Positions 1-9,310 of a stretch of DNA of 64,000 bases are shown here, piece by piece. Made by a program: the position numbers and the translations under genes. Positions within the stretch are counted from its first letter, which is position 1, and each line of letters opens with the position of its first letter. Source of the DNA: Epibacterium ulvae (GTDB lineage Bacteria; Pseudomonadota; Alphaproteobacteria; Rhodobacterales; Rhodobacteraceae); NCBI RefSeq assembly GCF_018678075.1, contig NZ_JAHHIR010000005.1:62001-126000 (forward strand), given 5' to 3'. Below the pieces are notes generated by a model. It made no database searches. It had not been told where the DNA came from and saw only the letters and a list, made by a program, of their open reading frames with translations.

Positions 1-687
1 ACGAACCCGTCGCCGTTTATGTTCTATTTCAACTTTGGTGGCTTCCAGGTTGTGGGCGCAAGCCCCGAGATCCTAGTGCGGGTTTTTGGCAATGAGGTCA
101 CCATTCGCCCCATTGCAGGCACCCGCCCCCGTGGCGCGACGCCGGAAGAAGACAAGGCGAACGAGTTGGATCTGCTCGCCGATAAGAAAGAGCTGGCAGA
201 ACACCTGATGCTGCTGGATCTGGGCCGCAATGACGTGGGTCGCGTGGCCAAAATCGGCACGGTTAAACCCACCGAAGAGTTTATCATCGAACGCTACAGC
301 CATGTGATGCATATCGTGTCCAACGTGGTCGGAGAGCTGGACGCAGACAAAGACGCGCTGGATGCGTTCTTTGCCGGTATGCCCGCAGGCACTGTGTCCG
401 GTGCACCCAAGGTGCGCGCGATGGAGATCATCGACGAGTTGGAGCCAGAAAAGCGCGGTGTCTATGGCGGTGGTGTGGGCTATTTCTCGGCCGGCGGTGA
501 TATGGATATGTGTATCGCCCTGCGTACCGCGATCGTGAAGGATCAAAAGCTCTATATTCAGGCCGGCGGCGGTGTTGTTAATGACAGCGATCCTGAGGCT
601 GAATTTATGGAAACCGTGCATAAATCCAACGCCATCCGTCGTGCGGCGGCAGATGCGGCGCGGTTCATTCGCAACGGTAATTCATGA
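1..687 (+). CDS. trpE: Anthranilate synthase component I, C-terminal part (partial)
   Basis: This is the last 228 codons of a protein that is usually about 500 residues; the frame is open at the left window edge. The chorismate-binding domain is recognised from NPSPF at the edge, [37 protein letters not shown] and [13 protein letters not shown]. The enzyme makes anthranilate from chorismate with ammonia supplied by TrpG, the first step of tryptophan synthesis. TrpG is not adjacent: it lies 5 kb downstream at 5706 on the same strand, beyond three minus-strand genes. A hairpin terminator follows the stop. A PabB identity is less likely because the motifs fit TrpE better. Confidence 0.93.
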   Translation, partial: TNPSPFMFYFNFGGFQVVGASPEILVRVFGNEVTIRPIAGTRPRGATPEEDKANELDLLADKKELAEHLMLLDLGRNDVGRVAKIGTVKPTEEFIIERYSHVMHIVSNVVGELDADKDALDAFFAGMPAGTVSGAPKVRAMEIIDELEPEKRGVYGGGVGYFSAGGDMDMCIALRTAIVKDQKLYIQAGGGVVNDSDPEAEFMETVHKSNAIRRAAADAARFIRNGNS

Positions 688-700
688 GGCTGAGGTCAGA

Positions 701-733
701 TGCCTCCGGCGGAAGTATTTTTGAAAAGATGAA
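701..733. repeat. Possible Rhodobacterales extragenic repeat motif
   Basis: The segment beginning TGCCTCCGGCGGAAGTATTT and running to AAGATGAAG lies directly between the trpE stop and its terminator. I recall near-identical strings downstream of many genes in Rhodobacterales genomes; that is memory, not a search. No second copy was noticed in this window. Confidence 0.3.
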
Positions 734-760
734 GGGGTGCGGATCATCGCGCCCCTTTTT
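734..760 (+). terminator. Rho-independent terminator of trpE
   Basis: An 8-bp stem (734-741 with 748-755, one G-T pair) closes a six-base loop and is followed by five T residues. It lies 47 bases after the trpE stop and ends 20 bases before the stop of the convergent dienelactone hydrolase gene. Confidence 0.8.
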
Positions 761-779
761 CTGTGTCTTTAACCGGTGA

Positions 780-1682
780 TCAGGTCAGGTTTTCTTCGAA
801 GAATTCCAAGGTGCGTTCCCAGGCCAACGTTGCGGCTTCCTCGTCGTAGCGCGGCGTGGTGTCATTGTGGAACCCGTGGTTCACATCCGGGTAGAAATGG
901 ACGGTGAAGGCTTTTTGATGTTCGCGCAGCGCGGCGGAATAGGCTTCCCAGCCTTCGTTCACACGTTGGTCGAGCCCTGCGTATTGGATCATCAATGGCG
1001 CTTGGATCGCGGGCACATCTTCTGCTGCCGGCTGGCGGCCGTAAAATGGGACGGATGCGGCGAGATCGGGATAGGCCACGGCCAGTGCGTTGCAGACACC
1101 ACCGCCGTAGCAGAAGCCAACTGCGCCGACCTTGCCGGTGGAGCCTTCGTGATCGCGCAGATGTTCAAAGGCTGCAAAAAAGTCTTCCATCAGCTTGGCA
1201 CGATCCATGCTGCGCTGCATGGTGCGGCCTTCGTCGTCGGTGCCGGGATAGCCACCCAAGGGGGACAGCCCATCGGGGCCAAGTGCGAGGTAACCTGCTT
1301 TGGCGGCGCGGCGTACGACGTCTTGGATATAGGGGTTCAGGCCACGGTTTTCATGCACAACCAGAACCGCGGGCAGTCTACCGGTGGCGCCAGCTGGTTT
1401 GGCCATCAGACCGCGAATGGTGCCGTGCCCTTCGGGGCTTTCATATTCGACCCATTCGGTTTCAATCGATGGATCGTCTTCGGCCACTTGTGCGGCCCAG
1501 GCATAGTTTGGCTGCAGCTGTTCGAACAGCATCGCGCCGGTGACACCTGCCGCCGCATAGCGCCCGGCTTGGGTCATAAATTCGCGTTTGTTGATCTTGC
1601 CGTGCACATAGCCATCAAAGATCTCAAGGATCCTTTGGTCAAAGTCACTGGCTTTTTTGCGTTTGTTGGTCTCGGTGTTCAT
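780..1682 (-). CDS. Dienelactone hydrolase family protein
   Basis: This 300-residue alpha/beta hydrolase carries the Cys-Asp-His triad of the dienelactone hydrolase family: Cys191 in GFCYGGG, Asp238 in [11 protein letters not shown] and His269 in NHGFHND. The family hydrolyses dienelactone or related esters, but the substrate here is unknown. The start at 1682 is chosen because AGGAGGG sits seven bases upstream; an ATG 13 codons earlier lacks such a site. Residues 31-36 (NKREFM) followed by an alanine-glycine stretch look like a degenerate Tat signal (KR instead of RR), so export is possible but unproven. It converges on trpE and shows no operon partner. Confidence 0.85.
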   Translation of the reverse strand: MNTETNKRKKASDFDQRILEIFDGYVHGKINKREFMTQAGRYAAAGVTGAMLFEQLQPNYAWAAQVAEDDPSIETEWVEYESPEGHGTIRGLMAKPAGATGRLPAVLVVHENRGLNPYIQDVVRRAAKAGYLALGPDGLSPLGGYPGTDDEGRTMQRSMDRAKLMEDFFAAFEHLRDHEGSTGKVGAVGFCYGGGVCNALAVAYPDLAASVPFYGRQPAAEDVPAIQAPLMIQYAGLDQRVNEGWEAYSAALREHQKAFTVHFYPDVNHGFHNDTTPRYDEEAATLAWERTLEFFEENLT

Positions 1683-1783
1683 GTCAAACCCTCCTGTCAA
1701 TGAAGTCCATGATGACTCCAATTTTGATTTGAAAAAACCGTAGCATGCAATTGTAACTTGTGTTCACACTTCTTTGTGGCAAC

Positions 1784-1813
1784 AAAAAACGGCACGCCGT
1801 TTGGGGCGTGCCG
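1784..1813 (-). terminator. Rho-independent terminator of the phoX-like gene
   Basis: A perfect 9-bp stem (1790-1798 with 1805-1813) with a six-base loop is followed on the minus strand by six T residues. It lies just after the stop codon of the PhoX-family gene at 1839. Confidence 0.85.
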
Positions 1814-1838
1814 CTGGTTATTTAATGTTTTGAGCGGC

Positions 1839-3716
1839 TTAACCGATCAGAGCGCCGTCTTCACGCTTGACCACGATCACTGCGGAACGGGCCAGTTTGC
1901 CGTCGCCGTCCGGGAAAGGTGCAGCTGGGTGCTGAACGCCCACAAACAGCGAGCGGCGGTCGGATGACCAGCAGATGCCGGTAACTTCGGCGCCGTAAGG
2001 CACGGTCATGAAGCGTACGATTTCGCCGGTAACAGGGTCGCCAACCAGCATCTGGTTGTTGCCCTGGCCTTCGAAGTCGCCTTCGTTCTTGAAGTTACCA
2101 TCGGTCTGGATCCACAAGAGGCCTGCTGTATCAAACGCCATACCGTCGGGCGAGTTGAACATGTTGCCCGGGTGGACGTTTGCGGAACCCGCATATTCGT
2201 CACCGTGCACGTTCGGGTTGCCTGCCATGACATAGAGGTCCCAATCAAACGTGTCGGCCGCGTGGTTTTCTTCCACAGGCGTCCAGCGTACGATCTGGCC
2301 ATAGTTGTTGGCTTCGCGTGGGTTCACAGCGTTAACCGAGGTGTCATCGCCACCTGCGTTTGGCTTGACGCCACGGTTGCGGTTGTTGGTCAGCGCGCAA
2401 TAGGCTTCGACCGCGATTGGGTTGGTTGCAACCCATTCCGGACGGTCCATGGTGGTGCCGCCAACGGCAGAGGCCGCCATACGAGTGTGGATGCAGATCT
2501 CAACCGCGTCCATGCCGGTGGTTTCTGGTGTCAGTGGCAACCAACGACCTTTGCTGTCACCGTGGAACTTGGCAACATAAAGCGTGCCTTCGTTCAGCAG
2601 GTGCTCGGTGTCGCCACCGGGTTGGTATACACCGTTGGACACGTAGCGATACAGGAACTCGCCACGTTCATCATCGCCAAGATACACAACGATACGGCCG
2701 TCTTTTGCGATCACAACAGCGGCGTTTTCGTGCTTGAAACGACCCAGAGCGGTGCGCTTAACAGGCTTGCTTTCGGGATCGGCTGGGTCGATCTCCACGA
2801 TGTAGCCAAAACGGTTTGGCTCGTTCGGGGTTTTCGCGTGGTCGTAGCGCGGGTCGAACTTTTCGTAAGAATAGCGGCTCTCGGCCTTGATGCCATAACG
2901 CGAGAATGCGGCAGGCAGCTCGGCGGTTTCGTCGGTGGAACCGAAGTAGCCGTTAAAGTTCTCTTCGCAGGTCAGGTATGTGCCCCAAGGGGTTTTACCT
3001 GAACCACAGTTGTTCATGGTGCCCAGAACTTCGATACCGGCTGGATCTGCTTCGGTCTTCAGCAGGTCGTGACCTGCCGCAGGACCGGCAATGCGCATCG
3101 GGGTGTTCTGGTGGATGCGGCGGTTGTAGGGGCTGTCCTGGACAATTTTCCAACCGTCACCGGCCTCTTCAACTTCGATGACCGAAACGCCCTGCAGGTT
3201 CTGCAGCTTGCGTACTTCTTCGGCAGACGTCGGAACGCCGTCTTCGTTTTTTGGAAGGTTGATCTTGGGGTTTACGTATTCGTGGTTCACAGCGATCAGC
3301 TGCCTGTCGCCCACTTCATACAGTTCCATACCGTCGGTGTTTTCACCAAAGATACGGTCAGACGCGATATCACCACCGGTTTCGTGGTTGAATTCTGGCG
3401 CGTCGGAGAACAGCGGATCACCCCAGCGAGCCAGGATATCCCAGGTGTAACCTTCTGGAACATGTACGGTGGCGTCGGTTGCGATCTCAATCGGCTTGAA
3501 CGCAAAGCGGCTTGAGGTTGCGGCTTCGGCAGTCGACGACAGCAGAGCACCGGTGCCCATAACAGCCGCACCTGAGCCAAAGGCCACCAGGCCGCCCAGG
3601 AAACCACGACGCGACAGCGCGTCTTCTACAACTTGGTCAAACTCGTTTTGGTCAGGACGCGGGTCGTTCAATTCGTCCCACTCGTCCCACGACAGATCTA
3701 CACGTTTATCGGCCAT
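1839..3716 (-). CDS. phoX: PhoX family alkaline phosphatase (DUF839), Tat-exported
   Basis: The 625-residue product matches the PhoX/DUF839 family in length and in conserved blocks such as NHEYVNPK, GTMNNCGSGKTPWGTYLTCE and TDGNF near the C terminus. PhoX enzymes are calcium-dependent periplasmic phosphomonoesterases used for organic phosphate in sea water. A twin-arginine signal is clear: SRRGFLGG at residues 35-42 followed by a hydrophobic stretch, which means export of the folded protein. The start has AGGGGAA upstream. The gene is monocistronic with its own terminator. The upstream region (3717-3894) carries a promoter but only a poor Pho-box-like repeat. The symbol rests on family membership; activity is not proven. 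Confidence 0.82.
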   Translation of the reverse strand: MADKRVDLSWDEWDELNDPRPDQNEFDQVVEDALSRRGFLGGLVAFGSGAAVMGTGALLSSTAEAATSSRFAFKPIEIATDATVHVPEGYTWDILARWGDPLFSDAPEFNHETGGDIASDRIFGENTDGMELYEVGDRQLIAVNHEYVNPKINLPKNEDGVPTSAEEVRKLQNLQGVSVIEVEEAGDGWKIVQDSPYNRRIHQNTPMRIAGPAAGHDLLKTEADPAGIEVLGTMNNCGSGKTPWGTYLTCEENFNGYFGSTDETAELPAAFSRYGIKAESRYSYEKFDPRYDHAKTPNEPNRFGYIVEIDPADPESKPVKRTALGRFKHENAAVVIAKDGRIVVYLGDDERGEFLYRYVSNGVYQPGGDTEHLLNEGTLYVAKFHGDSKGRWLPLTPETTGMDAVEICIHTRMAASAVGGTTMDRPEWVATNPIAVEAYCALTNNRNRGVKPNAGGDDTSVNAVNPREANNYGQIVRWTPVEENHAADTFDWDLYVMAGNPNVHGDEYAGSANVHPGNMFNSPDGMAFDTAGLLWIQTDGNFKNEGDFEGQGNNQMLVGDPVTGEIVRFMTVPYGAEVTGICWSSDRRSLFVGVQHPAAPFPDGDGKLARSAVIVVKREDGALIG

Positions 3717-3894
3717 TTCATTCCCCTGGCTAATGTGAACTGGGTGTGGCCCCTCTATCGTTCACATACGTAACTTTTATGACGAATTCGGCGTCAGAGT
3801 TTTAGGGGGTTTTCCTGCGCCATTGTCGGTTTTGGCGACGTAATCGCAGGTTAAGTTTATCTGTTAGTGGTTTGATTTTAATAATTAAAACGCA

Positions 3895-5511
3895 CTAGCC
3901 TCCTTGGAGGCCCGTCCGTAGGCTGGCCGAGACTGGCGCCAATTGCACGCGGCTGGCCCGGTCTTGCAGCCCCCACAACAATAGTGCCGAAATCGTGTCC
4001 GGTTGTAAGCGACCCAACATAATCACTGCACCTTCTTGACCGGCACGGAACGCGGCCTGATCCAGGAACCTTCGGATGGCGCGTGGGTCCTGACCTGCAC
4101 CGTCAAAGTCACGAAACACCAGACCCGAAGGGATGCCATCGCGCAGTGCCAGTTTTTGCACCGTGTTCAGACCCTTGGCCTGGGTTACCAGTCCCAATCC
4201 GCCCGATGCGGACAGCGCGGCCACTTGATCAGCGAGCGGGCGATTGCCCTGAAAACCGGTGTCGACCCCTTCCAAAATGCCCAAGGCCTGCGGCAGTTTT
4301 GGCGTCCAGACCTCCATCGCGGCCTCGGCTTCACGCGGACCTGCGTCACGGGGCAGATCGACCAGCATCAAAACCTCAAACCCGGCGGCGCGGCGCGCTT
4401 GTGCCTTGGCGGTGGCCTGCGGATCATCAGCACGGATGGCAAAGGTCAGCGGATAAGGGAACTCTTCCAACGCATCGGCACCAACGCTGCCAGCGTCATC
4501 AATCAGGACGATCGACATCAAGGGGCGATCGTCGAGAGCAATGAATTCCTCGGCGTTGCGCACAAAGGCCGGCAGATCCGATTGCGGTGCTTGCGCCGAT
4601 CCGCCCTCTTCGGACCCTTGGGTGCCAAGCTGCACGCCCGGTGTTCCAACACCTGGCCGATTCTCATCCTCTGATGCTTCGGCTTGTGGGTCTTCCTGAC
4701 CTTCGTCGCTGGGCAAATCACGCGGCACGACGGGTGCGGCAACCTGCGGCAAAGTTAGCCCCGGCAGGCCATCCCCCAGCTGCGGCGCCTCGATCTGGGG
4801 CACGTTCAACGCAATTTGCGGCGCTGCGGTTTTTTGTTCGCCTTCGGGCTCCGCGGGTGTTTCGACCTGAACCGTCTCTGTTTCAGTCGCAGCCGGTGCG
4901 GTGTCCGCAGCGATTTCGAGTGGGAGATCGGCTGGAAGATCGGCTGGAAGATCGGGTTGGGCCGGTTTCGGTGCCGCTGGTGCTACAACTATCGCCTCCT
5001 CAACAGCCACCTCAGCCGGCGTCTCTTCGACGACAATCACCTCGGGCTCATCGACCGGCAATGGCGCAGACGTCGTCTCGATCACGGGCGCACTATCCCC
5101 CGCCGGCGCATCGGGTGCCGGAAGCGACAGTGAAGGCACTCCATTCCCGGCGTCCGGGGTCTGGTTCACGTCCGGAACTGAACTCGCGGCAAAGTCGATG
5201 TCAGACAGCGTGCTGGTGGCATCTTCGACCACGGGTTTGGCGGCAGGGGTGCTGAGGCCGGGCGCGATTGAACTGATATCATCCAAAGCGACGGGGCTGT
5301 CTGGTACTGCAGGCGAGGCCTCAACCAGGTCAGCATCGGGCGCAATACTTTCAGCCGGCACAGGGGTTGCAACCTCTGGCGCGTCTGAAACCAGCGGATC
5401 CTCGCTGGACACTTCAATGGTCTGTGGCAACGGAACCGCCAATGAGGCCAGCGCCGCCCCAAGTCCCGAGACCAATGCGCCAATCGCGACGCCTCCCAAA
5501 AATCCCCGCAT
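3895..5511 (-). CDS. Divergent polysaccharide deacetylase family protein (YibQ-like)
   Basis: The 538-residue product starts with a short N-terminal membrane/signal segment (MRGFLGGVAIGALVSGLGAA), followed by about 300 residues rich in Pro, Ala, Val, Asp and Glu. The last 210 residues form a divergent polysaccharide deacetylase domain of the YibQ (DUF610) type, with SIVLIDDAG, PLTFAI and the late VIMLGRLQPDTISAL block. The long acidic linker probably lets a membrane-anchored domain reach the periplasm or murein; this is inference. The annotated start at 5511 begins the signal segment; upstream in-frame codons look non-coding. It is divergent from trpG with a 194-bp spacer that must hold both promoters. 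Confidence 0.78.
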   Translation of the reverse strand: MRGFLGGVAIGALVSGLGAALASLAVPLPQTIEVSSEDPLVSDAPEVATPVPAESIAPDADLVEASPAVPDSPVALDDISSIAPGLSTPAAKPVVEDATSTLSDIDFAASSVPDVNQTPDAGNGVPSLSLPAPDAPAGDSAPVIETTSAPLPVDEPEVIVVEETPAEVAVEEAIVVAPAAPKPAQPDLPADLPADLPLEIAADTAPAATETETVQVETPAEPEGEQKTAAPQIALNVPQIEAPQLGDGLPGLTLPQVAAPVVPRDLPSDEGQEDPQAEASEDENRPGVGTPGVQLGTQGSEEGGSAQAPQSDLPAFVRNAEEFIALDDRPLMSIVLIDDAGSVGADALEEFPYPLTFAIRADDPQATAKAQARRAAGFEVLMLVDLPRDAGPREAEAAMEVWTPKLPQALGILEGVDTGFQGNRPLADQVAALSASGGLGLVTQAKGLNTVQKLALRDGIPSGLVFRDFDGAGQDPRAIRRFLDQAAFRAGQEGAVIMLGRLQPDTISALLLWGLQDRASRVQLAPVSASLRTGLQGG

Positions 5512-5705
5512 ACCTGTCTCGCCTCTCGTCTCTGCGGCCAAGGTATGCGCGTATGATAACGCCGTTTTCCGGCATTTACACTGTCTATACGGCTTTGGCG
5601 GGCTCAACTGCCCTTGACGCTGCCGCGCATCCCTGAACATCTATGTTGCGACGACTATACTGCGGCGGGGCCCTGTCCCGCCAGCCAAAAACGAGGCCGC
5701 GAACC

Positions 5706-6287
5706 ATGCTGCTGCTAATCGACAACTATGACTCCTTTACCTACAACCTTGTCCACTATTTGGGTGAGCTGGGCGCTGATGTTCAGGTGCACCGCAATGA
5801 TGCGCTGAATGTTCAGGAAGCCATGGCGCTGAACCCTGCCGCGATCCTTTTGTCACCGGGGCCACGTGATCCAGATCAGGCCGGGATTTGCCTTGCTTTG
5901 ACCGAAGCCGCAGCCGAAACCCGCACCCCGTTGATGGGCGTATGCCTGGGTCACCAGACCATAGGCCAGTCCTTTGGCGGCAGTGTGACCCGCTGTCACG
6001 AGATAGTGCACGGCAAGATTGGCACGATGAACCACACGGGCAAAGGTTTGTTTGCCGGCCTGCCATCCCCGTTTGAAGCGACCCGGTATCATTCGCTGGT
6101 CGTCGACCGTGAGACGCTGCCCGAGTGTCTGGAAGTGACCGCAGAGCTGGAAGATGGCACCATCATGGGCCTGCAACACAAAGAGCTGCCCATTCACGGC
6201 GTACAGTTTCACCCGGAATCGATTGCCTCAGAGCACGGCCACGCGCTGCTCAAGAATTTCCTGACCGAGATGACGGTGTCGGCATGA
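5706..6287 (+). CDS. trpG: Anthranilate synthase component II, glutamine amidotransferase
   Basis: This 193-residue class I glutamine amidotransferase has the full catalytic triad: Cys80 in GVCLGHQ, His169 and Glu171 in HPES. The N terminus [22 protein letters not shown] is typical of TrpG/PabA. It supplies ammonia from glutamine to TrpE. The stop codon overlaps the trpD start (ATGA), so the two genes are translationally coupled. In many bacteria a single TrpG/PabA serves both tryptophan and folate synthesis; the linkage to trpD and trpC favours the tryptophan role. Confidence 0.95.
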   Translation: MLLLIDNYDSFTYNLVHYLGELGADVQVHRNDALNVQEAMALNPAAILLSPGPRDPDQAGICLALTEAAAETRTPLMGVCLGHQTIGQSFGGSVTRCHEIVHGKIGTMNHTGKGLFAGLPSPFEATRYHSLVVDRETLPECLEVTAELEDGTIMGLQHKELPIHGVQFHPESIASEHGHALLKNFLTEMTVSA

Positions 6288-7297
6288 GTGACGCGCTCAA
6301 ACCGCTGATCGGTGCCGCCGCCGACCGCTCCCTGACCCGTGTCGAAGCCGAGGAAGCCTTTGGCATCCTGTTTGACGGAGCCGCCACGCCCAGCCAGATC
6401 GGCGGGTTGTTGATGGCCCTGCGCACCCGCGGTGAGACGGTGGAAGAATACGCTGCCGCTGCCGCCGTGATGCGCGCCAAATGCAACGCGGTCTCTGCCC
6501 CGGATGGTGCGATGGATATCGTTGGCACCGGCGGAGACGGTAAAAACACATTGAATATCTCTACAGCGACCGCTTTTGTGGCGGCGGGCGCTGGCGTTGT
6601 TGTCGCCAAACATGGCAACCGCAATCTGTCGTCGAAATCCGGCACCGCTGATCTGCAATCTCAGATGGGAATCAATGTGATGGCGGGCGCTCCTGTGATG
6701 GAACGCGCGATTAACGAGATCGGAATTGGCTTTCTTATGGCACCGGTTCACCACCCCGCCGTCGCGCATGTGATGCCAACGCGGCAAGAGCTGGGGACCC
6801 GGACCATCTTTAATATCCTTGGCCCATTAACCAACCCAGGCGGCGTGACCCGGCAGCTGACCGGCGCGTTCAGCCGCGATCTGATCCGGCCTATGGCTGA
6901 TACACTGCAAGCGCTTGGCGCCGAAAAAGCATGGCTGGTGCATGGTTCCGATGGCACGGACGAGCTTACCATTACCGGCACCTCTTGGGTGTCTGGTCTT
7001 GAGGGCGGCGCGGTTCGCGATTTTGAGATTCACCCCGAAGAGGCCGGCCTGCCCGTACATCCGTTTGAGGCGATCATCGGCGGCACCCCCGAAGAGAACG
7101 CGGTTGCCTTCCGCGCGCTTCTGGCGGGTGAGGCATCCGCCTATCGCGATGCCGTTTTGCTCAACACAGCCGCCGCGCTTGTGGTCGCAGATCACGTGAG
7201 CAACCTTAAAGAAGGTGTTGAAAAAGCACGCGAAAGCATCGACAGCGGCGCAGCCAAGGCCAAGGTCGAAGCACTCGCGGCCCTCACCTCTGCCTGA
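6284..7297 (+). CDS. trpD: Anthranilate phosphoribosyltransferase
   Basis: The 337-residue product transfers phosphoribose from PRPP to anthranilate, the second step of tryptophan synthesis. The PRPP and anthranilate sites are visible as [55 protein letters not shown] and VHGSDGTDE. Its ATG overlaps the trpG stop by four bases. The length is normal for the family and no lesion is visible. Confidence 0.96.
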   Translation: MSDALKPLIGAAADRSLTRVEAEEAFGILFDGAATPSQIGGLLMALRTRGETVEEYAAAAAVMRAKCNAVSAPDGAMDIVGTGGDGKNTLNISTATAFVAAGAGVVVAKHGNRNLSSKSGTADLQSQMGINVMAGAPVMERAINEIGIGFLMAPVHHPAVAHVMPTRQELGTRTIFNILGPLTNPGGVTRQLTGAFSRDLIRPMADTLQALGAEKAWLVHGSDGTDELTITGTSWVSGLEGGAVRDFEIHPEEAGLPVHPFEAIIGGTPEENAVAFRALLAGEASAYRDAVLLNTAAALVVADHVSNLKEGVEKARESIDSGAAKAKVEALAALTSA

Positions 7298-7359
7298 TCC
7301 TGACCTCCGGGTTTTGCCGCCCGGAGCCACAGGGTGCCCATAAAGGTTTGGCTTTTCAC

Positions 7360-8010
7360 ATGTCCACACACAGCATTCCCGCGCCTTGGGCGCATCTGCC
7401 GTTTTTCACACAAGACTGGCCCGGTATCGAGGCCGCGCTTGCGGAAGAGACACGCCAGATCTTGCCGCCGAACGCCGACAGATTTGCCGCCCTTGACCTG
7501 ACGCCACCGGATCAGACGCGCGTTGTGATCCTGGGCCAAGACCCCTATCCAACCCCCGGTCATGCCCATGGGCTGTCGTTCTCGGTCGAACCCGATGTGC
7601 GGCCCTTGCCCCGTTCCCTTGGTAATATTTACAAAGAGTTAGAGAGCGATCTTGAGATCACCCGCCCCAATGGCGACCTGCGTGGATGGGCAAAACAGGG
7701 CGTGCTGCTGCTCAATACCGCGCTTTCTGTTCCCGCGGGTGAGGCTGATGGTCACAAGCGGTTGGGCTGGGCCCAGTTGGTGCATCAGATCTTGGGCCAA
7801 TGCTCCACGCGCCCTACTGCTTTCATTCTCTGGGGTAACACCGCACAAAAGCTCGAAAAATTCATCCAGAGCGGTGATCACCTGATCCTAAAGTCCGCCC
7901 ACCCTTCGCCTCTATCTGCGCGACGTGGGTTTTTCGGCTCCCGCCCCTTTTCAAATGTGAACGACTGGCTTACCCAACAGGGGCATTCGCCCATCGATTG
8001 GAGCCAATAA
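7360..8010 (+). CDS. ung: Uracil-DNA glycosylase (family 1)
   Basis: The 216-residue enzyme removes uracil from DNA as the first step of base excision repair. The catalytic water-activating Asp61 lies in GQDPYPTPGHAHGLSFSV, LLLNTALSV is the second conserved block, and His181 is in HPSPLSARRGFFGS, which inserts into the minor groove. The ATG at 7360 is preferred; a TTG four codons upstream is possible, and AAAGG at 7342 is rather far from either. The gene sits between trpD and trpC on the same strand, and I infer co-transcription from the 15-base gap to trpC. Confidence 0.94.
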   Translation: MSTHSIPAPWAHLPFFTQDWPGIEAALAEETRQILPPNADRFAALDLTPPDQTRVVILGQDPYPTPGHAHGLSFSVEPDVRPLPRSLGNIYKELESDLEITRPNGDLRGWAKQGVLLLNTALSVPAGEADGHKRLGWAQLVHQILGQCSTRPTAFILWGNTAQKLEKFIQSGDHLILKSAHPSPLSARRGFFGSRPFSNVNDWLTQQGHSPIDWSQ

Positions 8011-8025
8011 CCGAAAGGCCGCGCC

Positions 8026-8835
8026 ATGACTGAAAACGTGCTCGACAAGATCAAAGCCTATAAGCTCGAAGAAGTCGCCGCCGACAAAGCGGCCAAACCG
8101 CTGGCTGAGGTTGAGGCAGAGGCCAAAGCCGCCGATCCCGTGCGTGGATTTGCCGATCAGCTGATCACCGCCAGCCGCGAAGGCTACGGTTTGATTGCTG
8201 AGGTCAAAAAAGCGAGCCCCTCCAAGGGTCTGATCCGTGCCGATTTCGATCCCGTCGCCATCGCCCAAGCCTATGAGGCCGGCGGCGCGACCTGCCTGTC
8301 GGTGCTGACTGACACCCCCAGTTTCCAAGGCGCCAAAGAGTTCCTGGTGAATGCCCGCGCCGCCTGCGCCCTGCCCGCGCTGCGCAAGGACTTCATGTAT
8401 GACACCTACCAAGTGGCCGAGGCGCGTGCCCTGAATGCGGATTGTATCCTGATCATTCTCGCGTCTGTGTCTGACGCCCAAGCCGCCGAGCTGGAAGCCT
8501 GCGCTTTTGAATGGGGCATGGATGTGCTGCTTGAGGTTCACAACGCCGAAGAGTTGGAGCGCGCCTGCGATCTGAAATCCCCCTTGATGGGGATCAACAA
8601 CCGCAACCTCAAAACCTTTGAGACGACGCTGGACACCACCCGGATCCTGTCCAAACAAGTGCCCGCAGACCGCACCATTGTGAGTGAAAGCGGCTTGTTC
8701 AGCCCCGACGATCTGGCCGATATGTCGCGTTATGGTTCCCGCAGCTTCCTGATCGGTGAAAGCCTGATGCGTCAGGATGACGTTGCCAAAGCCACCCATG
8801 ATCTGCTGGCCAACCCAGCCCAGCCGGGAGCCTAA
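8026..8835 (+). CDS. trpC: Indole-3-glycerol phosphate synthase
   Basis: The 269-residue TIM-barrel enzyme closes the indole ring of indole-3-glycerol phosphate. The signature [18 protein letters not shown] lies near residue 60, followed by [33 protein letters not shown] and VSESGLF, all expected at substrate-binding loop ends. CGAAAGG precedes the start. It is part of the trpG-to-moeA run, with moaC starting four bases after its stop. Confidence 0.96.
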   Translation: MTENVLDKIKAYKLEEVAADKAAKPLAEVEAEAKAADPVRGFADQLITASREGYGLIAEVKKASPSKGLIRADFDPVAIAQAYEAGGATCLSVLTDTPSFQGAKEFLVNARAACALPALRKDFMYDTYQVAEARALNADCILIILASVSDAQAAELEACAFEWGMDVLLEVHNAEELERACDLKSPLMGINNRNLKTFETTLDTTRILSKQVPADRTIVSESGLFSPDDLADMSRYGSRSFLIGESLMRQDDVAKATHDLLANPAQPGA

Positions 8836-8839
8836 CGCC

Positions 8840-9310
8840 ATGAGCCTCACGCATTTTGACCAAAAGGGCGACGCTCATATGGTGGATGTCTCGGACAAAG
8901 CCGTGACCTCCCGTATCGCCACCGCAACCGGCCATGTGACCATGGCGCAAGAAACCTTCGATCTGATCTCAGACGGGCGCGCGAAAAAAGGTGACGTTCT
9001 GGGTGTAGCCCGTCTGGCCGGTATCATGGGGGCCAAGAAAACCCCCGATCTGATCCCTTTGTGCCACCCGCTGCCAGTGACCAAAGTCGCCGTAGAACTC
9101 ACCCTCGATCCCGACCTGCCCGGTGTGCAGATCGAGGCCACGGTCAAGACCACTGGCCAAACCGGGGTCGAAATGGAAGCGCTCACCGCCGTCTCCACCG
9201 CCGCGCTGACGGTCTATGACATGTGCAAGGCCACCGACAAAGAGATGGAAATCGGCGGCATACGTGTAACGCTAAAAGATGGTGGCAAATCAGGCCGGTA
9301 CGAGGCATAG
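8840..9310 (+). CDS. moaC: Cyclic pyranopterin monophosphate synthase
   Basis: MoaC converts the 3',8-cyclo-GTP intermediate made by MoaA into cyclic pyranopterin monophosphate in molybdenum cofactor synthesis. The 156-residue product has the hallmark LCHPLPV at 74-80, [17 protein letters not shown], and YDMCKATDK with the catalytic Asp-Lys region. The start at 8840 gives MSLTHFD; upstream in-frame codons belong to the trpC overlap. Its stop abuts the moeA start directly, so coupling is likely. moaA was not found in the window. Confidence 0.95.
   Translation: MSLTHFDQKGDAHMVDVSDKAVTSRIATATGHVTMAQETFDLISDGRAKKGDVLGVARLAGIMGAKKTPDLIPLCHPLPVTKVAVELTLDPDLPGVQIEATVKTTGQTGVEMEALTAVSTAALTVYDMCKATDKEMEIGGIRVTLKDGGKSGRYEA

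Noticed and set aside
3760-3800. A Pho-box-like repeat upstream of the phoX gene (CTGACGC and TCGTCAT on the minus strand)
   Set aside because: The half-sites match the consensus poorly and the spacing is 12 instead of 11 bases, so it was not listed as a site.
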